Origin: DATHGT01 sp035317605
GTDB taxonomy: Bacteria; Methylomirabilota; Methylomirabilia; Rokubacteriales; CSP1-6
Length of the DNA: 29,375 bases
Reading direction: 5' to 3'
Assembly: GCA_035317605.1 (NCBI GenBank)
Contig: DATHGT010000322.1
Location: forward strand, 1 to 29,375
Shown here: positions 7,925 through 16,869 of the stretch, one piece after another
Layout: every line of letters starts with the position of its first letter
Position numbering within the stretch: position 1 is the first letter of the stretch
Notes under the pieces: generated by a model
The model's database searches: none
The model's input: the letters and a program-made list of their open reading frames with translations, nothing else
What the model was told of the DNA's origin: nothing
Program-made: the position numbers and the translations under genes

Positions 7925-8897
7925 GCGATCCTCCGACCGCGACCACGAAGCCGGTGGCCAGCAGCAACACGATGGTGGCCGGGAGCAGGAGCTTCCAGGA
8001 GATGGCCAGGATCTGGTCCACGCGGATGCGCACGAAGCTCCACCGCACCCACGTCACCAGCAGGAAGATGAACATCGCCTTGAGCAGGAACCAGATCGGT
8101 CCGAGCCACGCGGGGCCGGGTCCGAGCCAGCCGCCCAGGAACAGCAGCGCGCCCAGGAACGAGGTGCCGAGCATGTGGGCGTACTCGCCGAGCTGGATCA
8201 GCGCGAACTTCATCCCGCTGTACTCGACGCGGAAGCCGGCGACCAGCTCGGACTCCGCCTCGAGGATGTCGAAGGGCACCCGGTTCTCGGCGGCCAGCGT
8301 GGCGACGATGAAGAAGACGAACGCGAGCTGGCCGATGATGGGATACGCCACGAAGGGAAGGCCGGCCTGGGCTGACACGATCGCCGACATCTGCATCGAC
8401 CCCGTGAGCAGCACCGGGACGAGCGCCGCGAACACGAACGGCAGGTCGTAGGAGATGATCTGGTTCACCGCCCGCATGGCCGAGAGCAGCGCGTACTTGT
8501 TGTTCGACCCCCAGCCGCCCATGAACAGGCCGACGATCTCCAGCGACGACACGGCGAGGAAGAACAGCACGCCGATGTTCAGGTCCGCCACGCCGAGCCC
8601 GGGCGCGAACGGGATGGTGGCGAAGATCAGCACGCACGGGATGAGGAACGCGATCGGCGCCAGGTTGTAGACCCGCCGATCCGCCAGCGTGGGCACCACG
8701 TCTTCCTTCATCATGAGCTTGAGCGCGTCGGCGATGGGCTGGAGCCACCCGTGGGGCCGGCCCACGTAGTAGGGCCCGATCCGCGACTGCATGCGGGCGG
8801 CGAACTTGCGCTCGAGCAGGGTGACGTAGGTCACCATCACGATGACCGCGTTCAGCACGATGAATCCCATCAGCGCGTGGTAAGCCAGCGGCGGCAT
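7914..8897 (-). CDS. nuoH: NADH-quinone oxidoreductase subunit H
   Basis: A 327-residue membrane subunit of complex I that forms the quinone entry channel next to NuoB and NuoD. The conserved first-loop segment LLERKFAARMQSRIGPYYVG is present, with LQPIADALKLMMKED after it and the acidic loop FDILEAESELVAGFRVEYSG near residue 215. Length matches the family (about 320-340). The ATG at 8897 follows the nuoD stop by 2 bases. In operons of the 14-subunit enzyme nuoE, nuoF and nuoG normally lie between nuoD and nuoH; here the two genes are directly adjacent. Confidence 0.97.
   Translation of the reverse strand: MPPLAYHALMGFIVLNAVIVMVTYVTLLERKFAARMQSRIGPYYVGRPHGWLQPIADALKLMMKEDVVPTLADRRVYNLAPIAFLIPCVLIFATIPFAPGLGVADLNIGVLFFLAVSSLEIVGLFMGGWGSNNKYALLSAMRAVNQIISYDLPFVFAALVPVLLTGSMQMSAIVSAQAGLPFVAYPIIGQLAFVFFIVATLAAENRVPFDILEAESELVAGFRVEYSGMKFALIQLGEYAHMLGTSFLGALLFLGGWLGPGPAWLGPIWFLLKAMFIFLLVTWVRWSFVRIRVDQILAISWKLLLPATIVLLLATGFVVAVGGSRVH
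7930..7934 (-). promoter_or_regulatory. Shine-Dalgarno site fixing the nuoI GTG start
   Basis: GGAGG on the minus strand, five bases before GTG at 7924. It lies inside the nuoH coding end, so nuoI translation starts within the upstream gene. Confidence 0.7.
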
Positions 8898-8899
8898 TG

Positions 8900-10063
8900 T
8901 CAGCGATCGACCTCGCCGAACACGGGATCGACGGAGCCCATGATGGCGACGACGTCGGCGACCTTGTGGCCGGGGATCACGTGGGGCAGGATCGCCAGGT
9001 TCGAGAACGACGCGCCCCGCCACTTCAGGCGATAGGGCTTGGCGCCGCCGTCGGACACGACGTAGCAGCCGACCTCGCCGCGCGCGCCTTCCACGCGGCC
9101 GTAGCCCTCGCCCTTGGCGATCCGCACCTGGCCGACCGACTTCACCCCCGGTCGCGAGGAGATCGGCCCCTCGGGCAATCCGTCGAGCACCTGGCGCACG
9201 ATGCGGATCGACTGGCGGAACTCGACCATCCGGACCCGGTAGCGCGCGTAGCAATCGCCGGCGGTCTCCACGGGCACGACGAAGTCGAAGTCTTCGTACG
9301 AGGAGTACGGCTCGGCCCGGCGCACGTCGTACCCCACGCCCGATCCGCGGATCAGCGGGCCCGAGAGCCCGACCTCCTGCGCCAGCTCCCGCGAGACCAC
9401 GCCCACGCCCTGGGTGCGGACCAGGAAGAACGGATTGTCCTCCAGCATCCCCTCGTACTCGTCGATGCGGCGCTCGATGAAGTCCACGGTCTCGCGACAC
9501 TTCGCCACCCACGCGGGCGGCAGGTCGTAGCGGGTGCCGCCGATCTGGTGGAAGCCGTAGAGCAGCCGGGCCCCGGTGAGGGCCTCGAAGAGATCGAGAA
9601 TCATCTCGCGCTCGCGAATGCAGTAGAGAAAGACCGTCGCGCCGCCGCCGAGCGCACCGCCCATGTCGAGACACCACGTGCCGAGCCAGAGACAGTGCGA
9701 GGCGATGCGTTGCAGCTCGGCGGCCAGCACACGTAGGTACTGGGCGCGCTTGGGGACCTCGATCTTGCCGACCTTCTCGACCGCGTGCACGTAGGCCAGC
9801 TCGGCCGTCATGGCCGACACGTAGTCGGTCTTGGACGCGATCGACGGGTACTGGACGTAGGTGAGGTTCTCGGCCAGCTTCTCGTGACAGCGATGGAGGT
9901 AGCCGATGACCGCGTCGACCGCGACCACGGTCTCGCCCTCCAGCACCAGGATCGCGCGGAAGACACCGTGCGACGACGGGTGCTGGGGCCCCATGTTCAT
10001 CATGAGGCGCTCGTTGCCCCCGTAGCCGACTTCGACGATGTGCCGCGCTTCGACGTCGGGCAT
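8900..10063 (-). CDS. nuoD: NADH-quinone oxidoreductase subunit D (49 kDa)
   Basis: A 387-residue quinone-site subunit of complex I, related to the large subunit of NiFe hydrogenases but without nickel ligands. It has NMGPQHPSSHGVFRAILVLEG at the N-terminus, the histidine-loop region, DYVSAMTAELAYVHAVEK with the quinone-binding tyrosine, and the C-terminal block YRLKWRGASFSNLAILPHVI. It is a stand-alone NuoD rather than a NuoCD fusion. The ATG at 10063 is forced by an in-frame TAA two codons upstream. No Shine-Dalgarno is visible, which is unusual for this operon, and the gene follows the inserted NIPSNAP gene by 74 bases. Confidence 0.97.
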   Translation of the reverse strand: MPDVEARHIVEVGYGGNERLMMNMGPQHPSSHGVFRAILVLEGETVVAVDAVIGYLHRCHEKLAENLTYVQYPSIASKTDYVSAMTAELAYVHAVEKVGKIEVPKRAQYLRVLAAELQRIASHCLWLGTWCLDMGGALGGGATVFLYCIREREMILDLFEALTGARLLYGFHQIGGTRYDLPPAWVAKCRETVDFIERRIDEYEGMLEDNPFFLVRTQGVGVVSRELAQEVGLSGPLIRGSGVGYDVRRAEPYSSYEDFDFVVPVETAGDCYARYRVRMVEFRQSIRIVRQVLDGLPEGPISSRPGVKSVGQVRIAKGEGYGRVEGARGEVGCYVVSDGGAKPYRLKWRGASFSNLAILPHVIPGHKVADVVAIMGSVDPVFGEVDR

Positions 10064-10137
10064 GAATTACGTATTTGCCGTCGGGGCGCCTGCGCAGGGC
10101 TCCGGCGCCGCTCCCCTCGGCGAGTCTATGCGTTTCC

Positions 10138-10773
10138 TCATTTCATCGGCGAGGGGCCGGTCGGGACCAGAACCACCGCTTCCTGCTGCTGGAGCAGCGG
10201 CTGGGCCTTGCCGAGGAACGTCTGCCACTCGGGATCCTGCAACGCCTTGGCCCGCACGGCGGCGCGCTCGTTGAGGTCGCGATAGACCCAGAGGTGCACG
10301 GCCTCGTTCAGCTGGGCGACCTCCGTCTGCCAGTACCCGACGTTGCGCGAGTACTTCTCGCGGGTGGGCAGGACGCCCTGGGCGAGGGTCAGCCACTCAC
10401 CGAGCTTGCCCGGGTGCGCCCGGTACCAGCGCAGCTCGTAGAGGTTGCCCGAGTCGGCGGGCGGCTTGATGGCGGTGACCGGCGACATGATCTTGTTCTG
10501 CTGGGCCAGCATCAGCGGGCGGATCTTCGAGACGTATTCCCGGCCCCACGCCTCGTTCTTCGAGAGCTCCACGCGCAGGCGCTCGCGCTCGTTCAGGTCG
10601 GGGTAGCTCCAGAGGTGGACGTACTGGTTCAGCACGCCGAACTCCGTCGTCCACCCGCCCTCGAACTTGCCGTATTGATCGCCGCGGATCTTGCGTCCGA
10701 CGTCCGCGTTCAGCTTGAGATAATCGCCCAGCTTCCCCGGGTGAAACGTGTACGTCCGCAGCTCGTAGATCAT
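10138..10773 (-). CDS. Two-domain NIPSNAP family protein inside the nuo operon
   Basis: A 211-residue protein made of two copies of the NIPSNAP fold (a dimeric alpha-beta barrel type), about residues 1-100 and 110-208. The copies open alike: MIYELRTYTFHPGKLGDYL and LYELRWYRAHPGKLGEWL. Each also has a V(H)LW-Y-DLNER segment (YVHLWSYPDLNERER and AVHLWVYRDLNERAA). There is no signal peptide or membrane segment, so it is likely cytoplasmic. Bacterial NIPSNAP proteins have no agreed function; eukaryotic members are mitochondrial. It lies between nuoC and nuoD on the same strand, 19 bases after the nuoC stop, with GGAGAGGAG before the ATG, so it is almost certainly co-transcribed with complex I. 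A role in assembly or quinone handling would be inference. Confidence 0.9.
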   Translation of the reverse strand: MIYELRTYTFHPGKLGDYLKLNADVGRKIRGDQYGKFEGGWTTEFGVLNQYVHLWSYPDLNERERLRVELSKNEAWGREYVSKIRPLMLAQQNKIMSPVTAIKPPADSGNLYELRWYRAHPGKLGEWLTLAQGVLPTREKYSRNVGYWQTEVAQLNEAVHLWVYRDLNERAAVRAKALQDPEWQTFLGKAQPLLQQQEAVVLVPTGPSPMK

Positions 10774-10792
10774 GAAGGGCTCCTCTCCGTCG

Positions 10793-11245
10793 TCATCGAT
10801 AGGGGGCGTGGGGCATGTCGTGGGCGTAATCCTTCCGGAGCGGGTGCCCCTCCCAGTCCTGAGGGAGGAGGATGCGCCGCAGGTCCGGGTGTCCGTCGAA
10901 GACCACGCCGAGCAGGTCGTAGCACTCGCGCTCGTGCCAGTTCGCGCCCCGATAGAGGCCGGTGAGGGTCGGGCAATGCGTCTGGCCCGGACCGAGCCGG
11001 CTCTTCAGCGTCAGGGCCAGGGGCACGTCGAGGTTCTCGACGCGGCACAGGACTTCCAGCCCCCCCTCCTTCCAGTCCGTGGCCGAGAGCCAGTTGAAGT
11101 AGAGACAGCCCAGCTCGTGCTTGGCCACGCGGGCGACGTCCGCCCAGCGGTCGGCGGGGACGTCGACGGTGAGGAGCGCGCCCTCCACGACCGGCTCCAC
11201 GCCAAACCTCTCCCGCACCACGGCCGCGGCCTCGGTTGGCGTCAA
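10793..11245 (-). CDS. nuoC: NADH-quinone oxidoreductase subunit C
   Basis: A 150-residue peripheral-arm subunit of complex I (30 kDa subunit homologue). The signature near the C-terminus is present: GANWHERECYDLLGVVFDGHPDLRRILLP with DWEGHPLRKDY. Residues 50-60 include CLYFNWLSATDW. The start is taken as TTG at 11245, since no ATG or GTG lies in frame nearby and AAAGG is about 10 bases upstream; it follows the nuoB stop by 7 bases. Length is on the short side for NuoC but complete in the conserved core. Confidence 0.94.
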   Translation of the reverse strand: MTPTEAAAVVRERFGVEPVVEGALLTVDVPADRWADVARVAKHELGCLYFNWLSATDWKEGGLEVLCRVENLDVPLALTLKSRLGPGQTHCPTLTGLYRGANWHERECYDLLGVVFDGHPDLRRILLPQDWEGHPLRKDYAHDMPHAPYR

Positions 11246-11252
11246 ATCGTCG

Positions 11253-11872
<620 letters not shown>

Positions 11873-11876
<4 letters not shown>

Positions 11877-12226
11877 TTCCACTCGAGCACGCCCTCCCGG
11901 TACGCGTACACCCAGCCGAGGCCGAGGATGCCCACGAAGCCCGCCATGGCCCAGAACGCCGGCAGGCCCGCGGTTTTCAAGATCAGCGCCCAGGGGAACA
12001 GGAACACCGCCAGCGCGTCGAAGACGATGAAGATCAGCGCGACGAGATAGAACCCCACCGGGAACTGGATCCAGGCCGAGCCGATCGGCTCGGAGCCGCA
12101 TTCGTAGTTGGCGAGCTTCACCGGATCCGGGCGCGCGGGCCGGAGCAGGCGCGCCGCCGCGAGCGACACGAGCGCGAACGCCACGATGAGCACGCCGAAC
12201 ATCACCACGGGTACGTATGCGGACAC
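11873..12226 (-). CDS. nuoA: NADH-quinone oxidoreductase subunit A
   Basis: A 117-residue three-helix membrane subunit, first gene of the nuo operon. It contains the conserved loop KLANYECGSEPIGSAWIQFP and the second helix FYLVALIFIVFDALAVFLFPWA. In most NuoA proteins that helix reads FDVEAVFLF; here the aspartate is kept but the usual glutamate position is leucine (FDAL). GTG at 12226 is chosen because GGAGG lies four bases upstream. The gene is divergent from the REC-PilZ regulator gene across a 117-base shared upstream region. Confidence 0.95.
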
Positions 12227-12258
12227 GTTTCCTCCGCTTCGGGATCGGTCAGCCGCGA

Positions 12259-12264
12259 AGTATA
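12259..12264 (-). promoter_or_regulatory. Possible -10 box of the nuo operon promoter
   Basis: TATACT on the minus strand (five of six consensus bases), 32 bases upstream of the nuoA GTG. No convincing -35 hexamer is seen at 16-18 bases, so an activator or another sigma factor may be involved. Confidence 0.4.
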
Positions 12265-12325
12265 TCACGCTGGTCAGACCACGGGCCGGACGGGAGGCGA
12301 GGCTCACCGAGGGTTCGCGGGACTG

Positions 12326-12334
12326 TGCTAAACT
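12326..12334 (+). promoter_or_regulatory. Possible extended -10 of the REC-PilZ gene
   Basis: TGCTAAACT resembles an extended -10 (TGn + TAAACT). It ends 9 bases before the ATG, so the transcript would be nearly leaderless; this agrees with the absence of a Shine-Dalgarno. No -35 is apparent. Confidence 0.3.
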
Positions 12335-12343
12335 CCTGCCGCC

Positions 12344-13057
12344 ATGAAAATTCTGGTCGTCGAGGACGAGGTTCAGGTCGGCGAGGTCTTCCGCGATCTC
12401 TTGCTCGAGATCGGCCATGAGCCGGTCCTCGTCCGCAGCGCCGAGGGTGCGGTCGGCTTGCTTCAAAAGGCCCGGCCCGACGCGGTCCTCCTGGACATGA
12501 AGCTGCCGGGAATGAGCGGGATCGACTTCCTCCAGCTCCGGCCCGTCCGCGCGTCCGGAATTCCGGTGGTGGTCATGTCCGGCGTGGCGACCGAGGCCGA
12601 GGCCCGCGAGTGTCTCCGACTCGGCGCGGTCGACTTCCTCGACAAGCCCGTTCCGTTCGAACGCCTGCAAACCGTGCTCGCCTCCATCGAGCCACAGGCG
12701 CTGTTCCGCCATCAGGTGGACGCGGCCACGCGAGTCGACCGCCGGTGCGCGCTGCGCGTGCCCCTGCCCGTTCCGGTCCGGGTGCTCGAGTACGACGGTC
12801 GGGCCTGGGAGACCTCGTCGGTGAACGTGAGCTCGTCCGGGATGAAGATCCACCTCGTCATGGGGATCGATCCCGGGACCGCCGTGAAGCTCGTGTTCGC
12901 GCTCCCGGACGGCGGCGACCCGATCCAGGTCATGGCGCTGCTCGTGCGTCAGGATCGCGACGGCTACGCGTTCTACTTCGCGAACCTGACCGATACGGGC
13001 GCCCAGCGGCTTTCCTCCCTGCGAGATCTCCGCGTCCCCGCGTTCGCGCGCGCCTGA
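12344..13057 (+). CDS. Response regulator with REC and PilZ domains
   Basis: A 237-residue two-domain regulator. Residues 1-118 are a receiver domain: acidic pocket E7-D8, phospho-acceptor D51 in VLLDMKLPG, switch residues near VVVMSGVA, and K101 in FLDKPV. Residues about 130-235 are a PilZ domain with both c-di-GMP-binding motifs intact: RRCALR (R134-x3-R138) and NVSSSG (N161-x-S-x-x-G166). It would combine a phosphorylation input with second-messenger binding; no DNA-binding domain is present, so output is probably protein-protein. It is divergent from nuoA and convergent with iorB (31 bases apart). No cognate kinase is adjacent; the hybrid kinase at 19661 carries its own receiver. Confidence 0.92.
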   Translation: MKILVVEDEVQVGEVFRDLLLEIGHEPVLVRSAEGAVGLLQKARPDAVLLDMKLPGMSGIDFLQLRPVRASGIPVVVMSGVATEAEARECLRLGAVDFLDKPVPFERLQTVLASIEPQALFRHQVDAATRVDRRCALRVPLPVPVRVLEYDGRAWETSSVNVSSSGMKIHLVMGIDPGTAVKLVFALPDGGDPIQVMALLVRQDRDGYAFYFANLTDTGAQRLSSLRDLRVPAFARA

Positions 13058-13088
13058 CCGCGCTTCGCGACCTCCCGAGAACGGATCT

Positions 13089-14621
13089 CTACGCGACGGG
13101 CTCGACCAGGAGTCCGAGAGCGCCCGCGTGGTCGTGGGCCTCGAGGCGTGTTCGAAGAGCGGCGGCGAGGGCCCGGGCTTCGGTTTCGCCGTCGGGGCCT
13201 TTGAGGACGAGGCGGCGGTAGGTGGCGGCGAAGGCGGTGGAGACGGCGAAGCCGGCGGCCCGCGATGACTCGTCGCGCGCGGCGGTCAGCGTGGTCTCGA
13301 GCAGGTCGTCGAAGAGCGCGGCCATGCGGCGGCGCACGTCGCCATAGCCCTTGACGAGCTGCGCGGCGCCCGCGACCTCGCGCGCGAGGCCGCGGTCCCA
13401 CTCCGCGCACCGGTGGACGGCGGCGAGCCAGCGCTCCATCCGCGCGTGCTCGAGGTGTGCGCGATACGAGACAGGTCGCAATCGGCGACAGCGGCCCAGG
13501 AGCCACACGCGAAGAAAGCCCAGGATCGTGGTCGTGCGGACGTGCTGGCCCAGGGTCGGCCGTCCGTGCGGCCACCGCCGCTCGGCCCAGCGCGCGAACG
13601 GCGCCACCAGACGGTGGGGAAGGATCCCGTAGATCTCGTCGAGATCGGGCTTCAGATAATCGGTGATCTCGATCACCGAAGGGCTCGGGCCGCCGGCTTC
13701 GCGACGGATGCGCTCGAGGCGGGCGCCGCGGGTCTTGAGGTCGGCCACGCGGATCGCGTCTTCGTACGTCATCCACACCGCGAGGTGACGGGCGACCAGG
13801 GTGGCGAGCGCGCCATCGCCGTTCACGAACGGCTGAAGACGCTCGAGATAGCGACGGGCGTAACGCTCGTCCTGGTAGTCGACCAACCGCGCCAGCGCCT
13901 CCCCGACGGTCGGCCGCAGGTCCTGCGGCAGCGCGGCCAGCGCCTCCGCGAAGCGAGCGGGCGCGCTTCGCAACGGACGCTCCGGCGCCGTGACGGCCGC
14001 AGCCGTCCCCCGCCGGGCGAGATCGAGACCGGCCTCGAAGCCCTCGAGGTTGGCGGCCACGCCCACGCCCTTGCCCGCGATCGCCGCGCGGTAGGCGGGA
14101 GCACCGATAGGTAGCGCTCCGCTTCCCGCCAGCGCTCCCAGCAGCACCGCGTTGACCTCGGTGCCGTGCTCGCGGGCCACGGCCAGCGCGTCGAAGGCCA
14201 CCAGCGCGCGGGAGAACGCCCGCGCCGCCTCGGTGAGGCGCCCCGCGTCGTAGACGCCGCCCCCGGTCGCGATCTTCTCGTGGATCGAGTAGAGGCGATG
14301 GGTGCTGGCGATGATGGTCGTGCGCGAGGGCGAGGGAAAACCCAGCTCGATCATCCGCCCGACCTCGAGCAGCTCGGGCGCCAGCAGCACGTCGACGGCG
14401 CCGGGCACCGGATAGAGCGAGAACACGGGCGGCTCCGCTCCGGTGAACAGCTCCACGTAGTACGAGGTCGAGCCGGTCCGCTGGGCCACGCCGGGAATCG
14501 AGGTGCCGTGAACGAGATGGCCCTCGATGGTGGCGGCGTCCACGATCCACTCGGACAGCACGCCACCCCCCTGCCCGCCGACGGCGGGGATCAGCAGGCT
14601 GAGGAGCCTCGCCTCGCTCAC
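13089..14621 (-). CDS. iorB: Indolepyruvate:ferredoxin oxidoreductase, beta subunit
   Basis: A 510-residue IorB of the long type. The N-terminal 190 residues are the gamma-like domain of 2-oxoacid:ferredoxin oxidoreductases (GGQGGGVLSEWIVDAA near residue 15, then TSYYVELFTGAEPPVFSLYP). The rest (about 200-510) is the additional C-terminal domain found in bacterial fused-type IorB, probably DUF6537, with ITDYLKPDLDEIYGILP. With IorA it would oxidise aryl pyruvates from aromatic amino acid transamination to aryl-acetyl-CoA, reducing ferredoxin. The GTG at 14621 overlaps the iorA stop (GTGA), so the two subunits are translationally coupled. It is convergent with the REC-PilZ gene. Confidence 0.92.
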   Translation of the reverse strand: MSEARLLSLLIPAVGGQGGGVLSEWIVDAATIEGHLVHGTSIPGVAQRTGSTSYYVELFTGAEPPVFSLYPVPGAVDVLLAPELLEVGRMIELGFPSPSRTTIIASTHRLYSIHEKIATGGGVYDAGRLTEAARAFSRALVAFDALAVAREHGTEVNAVLLGALAGSGALPIGAPAYRAAIAGKGVGVAANLEGFEAGLDLARRGTAAAVTAPERPLRSAPARFAEALAALPQDLRPTVGEALARLVDYQDERYARRYLERLQPFVNGDGALATLVARHLAVWMTYEDAIRVADLKTRGARLERIRREAGGPSPSVIEITDYLKPDLDEIYGILPHRLVAPFARWAERRWPHGRPTLGQHVRTTTILGFLRVWLLGRCRRLRPVSYRAHLEHARMERWLAAVHRCAEWDRGLAREVAGAAQLVKGYGDVRRRMAALFDDLLETTLTAARDESSRAAGFAVSTAFAATYRRLVLKGPDGETEARALAAALRTRLEAHDHAGALGLLVEPVA

Positions 14622-16759
14622 GACGCGGCGACGGCGAGCCGGCCGATGACCGCGCGGCGGACGCGGTCGAGCAGGCGGCGCCACCGGCCCGGATTCGCGA
14701 TGACCTTCACCTCGTAAAACGACGGGCACAAGACCGCGGCGTGAGCGACCTCGCCGCACACTCCGCAGCCCACGCAGGTCTGGTCGACGTGGGCGATCGG
14801 GTCGTCGCGGAGCGGATCGGGATTGTCGCGCAGGGTGAGCGAGGGGCAGCCGTTGAGCCGCATGCACGAGTGATCGCCCGTGCACACGTCGGGGTCGACA
14901 CCGAAGCGTGGCTGGACGACTTCGTCGCCCGCGGCCGCGCGCCGGCTAGCGAGCGGGCGCTCGCGCCGCTGGCGCTCGAGCTGGCACTCCCCCTTGGCGA
15001 TGACGACCTTGAGCCCGCCCTCGCGCGTGGTCAGCGCCTCGCGCAGGGTCCCGATCATCTCGGGGATCCGATAGGAATGGACGGTCTTGATCCACGTGAC
15101 GCCCAGGCCCTCGAGCGCCTGGGGAATCGTCATCCGCACGGGCTCGTTGCGCGCGTTCTTCCCCGTCGACGGCAGGTGGTGCTGGCCCGTGGCCGCGGCG
15201 TAGAAGTTGTCGAGGATCACCAGCACGGAGTCCTGGCGGTTGAACACCGCGTTGGCCACGCCGTTGGTCAACCCGTTGTGCCAGAACCCGCCGTCGCCCA
15301 TCACCGAGATCGTGCGCTTGCCGAACAGCGGCGCCACCGCGCTGTCGGACGCCAGCCCCATGCCGTAGCCGAGCACCGAGTTGCCGACGTTGAACGGCGC
15401 CTGGGTGCTGAAGGTGCTGCAGCCGATGTCGTGGGCGACGTGGGTGTCGCCGATCGCCGGATCCTGGGACTTGAGGATCTTCATCGCGCTGAACACCGGA
15501 CGCTCCGGGCAGCCCGTGCAGAACGACGGCGGGCGCTTGGCCACCGGCGCGGGGAGCGCGGCCCGGATCCCCGCCTGATGTCCGAACGTCGCCTGGTATT
15601 TCGCCTCGACGGCGCCAGGAACGATCGTGGTGGTCGCCGAGGCCGCCAGAAACTTCCTCAGTCCGCCGATCACGAGCTGAGGGACGTATTCCCCGTGCGG
15701 CGACAGCACGTCCTTGCCGGAGATCTCGACGTCGAGCCGCGCGTCGTGGGCGACGGCCTTGAGCGTCTGCTCGACATAGTTGGGCATCCCTTCCTCGATC
15801 ACCAGCACGCGCCGCTTGTCGCGCAGGAAGGCGATCAGCTCCTCCGGCACGAGCGGGTGCAGGACGTTGAGCACGAGGTGGGGGATCGGCGTGCGCCCGT
15901 GAGCGTCGGCCAGACCCAGCACGGCGAGCCCGCGCAGGGTGGTGTTCCAGAGCCCGCCCTGCATCACGACGCCCACGGGGCCGCCGTCGCCGCGGTGATG
16001 CTCGTTGAGCCCGCGCTCGACGATGTAGCGCCGCGCGGCGGGCAGCCGCTGCTCGAACTTCTGTGCCTCCATGGCGTAGGTGAACGGCGGCAGGTTGATG
16101 CGCTCGATCGCGAAGCTCGGTGCGGTGAGCGGGTTGCGCATGCTGATGGCGGGCTGCACGTTGTCCTTGCAGCGGAGCGTGCCCCGCATGTGACAGGCCC
16201 GGATGCGGATGGAGAAGAACACGGGCTCGTGACAGGCCTCGGAGAGGCCGAAGCCCTCCTCGACGAACCGCGCGAACGATTCCAGATCGTTCCTGGGGTC
16301 GATGAGCGGCACGCTCGATTTGAGCGCGGCCGAGTGCGTACGTTCCTGCAGGATCGACGCGCCCTCGCCGTAGTCCTCGCCGATCACGATCAGCGCCCCG
16401 CCCATCACCCCGGCCGAGGCCACGTGCGAGAGCGCGTCGGAGGCCACGTTGGTCCCGACGACGGACTTCCAGGTGACGGCGCCGCGCATCGGATAGTTGA
16501 TGGACGCGCCCAGCAGCGCCGCCGCCGCCGCCTCGCTGCCCGACTGCTCGAAGTAGATCCCCATCGGACGCAGGAGCGGCTCGTTGGCGTCCGCCATCAC
16601 GTCGAGCAGATGGGACACCGGCGCGCCCGGATACCCGCCGACGTAGCTCACCCCGGACTGGAGCACGGCCTTGGTGATGGCCAGGATGCCCTCGCCGTGC
16701 AGGATCTGGCCGTCGCCGTAGCCCAGCTGCTTGACGTCTTCGGTGAAGGATCGTTCCAC
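14618..16759 (-). CDS. iorA: Indolepyruvate:ferredoxin oxidoreductase, alpha subunit
   Basis: A 713-residue thiamine-pyrophosphate enzyme. The N-terminal pyrimidine-binding domain has VGGYPGAPVSHLLDVM and YFEQSGSEAAAAALLGAS. The TPP domain follows at about 400-600, with FCTGCPERP, then GDGGFWHNGLTNGVANAVF and LVILDNFYAAATG, the magnesium/TPP motif. A C-terminal ferredoxin domain (about 620-690) carries CTGDHSCMRLNGCP and CVGCGVCGEVAHAAVLCP. The first cluster motif has aspartate (D629) where a second cysteine would sit. The start is GTG at 16759 with GGGGAGG six bases upstream. It forms a two-gene operon with iorB and is divergent from the amidase gene. Confidence 0.94.
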   Translation of the reverse strand: MERSFTEDVKQLGYGDGQILHGEGILAITKAVLQSGVSYVGGYPGAPVSHLLDVMADANEPLLRPMGIYFEQSGSEAAAAALLGASINYPMRGAVTWKSVVGTNVASDALSHVASAGVMGGALIVIGEDYGEGASILQERTHSAALKSSVPLIDPRNDLESFARFVEEGFGLSEACHEPVFFSIRIRACHMRGTLRCKDNVQPAISMRNPLTAPSFAIERINLPPFTYAMEAQKFEQRLPAARRYIVERGLNEHHRGDGGPVGVVMQGGLWNTTLRGLAVLGLADAHGRTPIPHLVLNVLHPLVPEELIAFLRDKRRVLVIEEGMPNYVEQTLKAVAHDARLDVEISGKDVLSPHGEYVPQLVIGGLRKFLAASATTTIVPGAVEAKYQATFGHQAGIRAALPAPVAKRPPSFCTGCPERPVFSAMKILKSQDPAIGDTHVAHDIGCSTFSTQAPFNVGNSVLGYGMGLASDSAVAPLFGKRTISVMGDGGFWHNGLTNGVANAVFNRQDSVLVILDNFYAAATGQHHLPSTGKNARNEPVRMTIPQALEGLGVTWIKTVHSYRIPEMIGTLREALTTREGGLKVVIAKGECQLERQRRERPLASRRAAAGDEVVQPRFGVDPDVCTGDHSCMRLNGCPSLTLRDNPDPLRDDPIAHVDQTCVGCGVCGEVAHAAVLCPSFYEVKVIANPGRWRRLLDRVRRAVIGRLAVAAS

Positions 16760-16801
16760 GCAGAACCTCCCCTTCGGACGCGCTCGGCGTCGTCGCAGCG
16801 G

Positions 16802-16807
16802 ATTCTA
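16802..16807 (-). promoter_or_regulatory. Possible -10 box of iorAB
   Basis: TAGAAT on the minus strand (five of six consensus bases), 42 bases upstream of the iorA GTG. No good -35 is seen. Confidence 0.35.
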
Positions 16808-16869
16808 TCAAGCGGACGTCGCAAACGCCGCTGGTGCAACGCGGCGCGGGTATGCCAGACTCCGCTGTC

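Noticed and set aside
8890..8910. Remnants of nuoE, nuoF or nuoG between nuoD and nuoH
   Set aside because: Only 2 bases separate the genes; there is no room for remnants, and none were seen elsewhere in the window.
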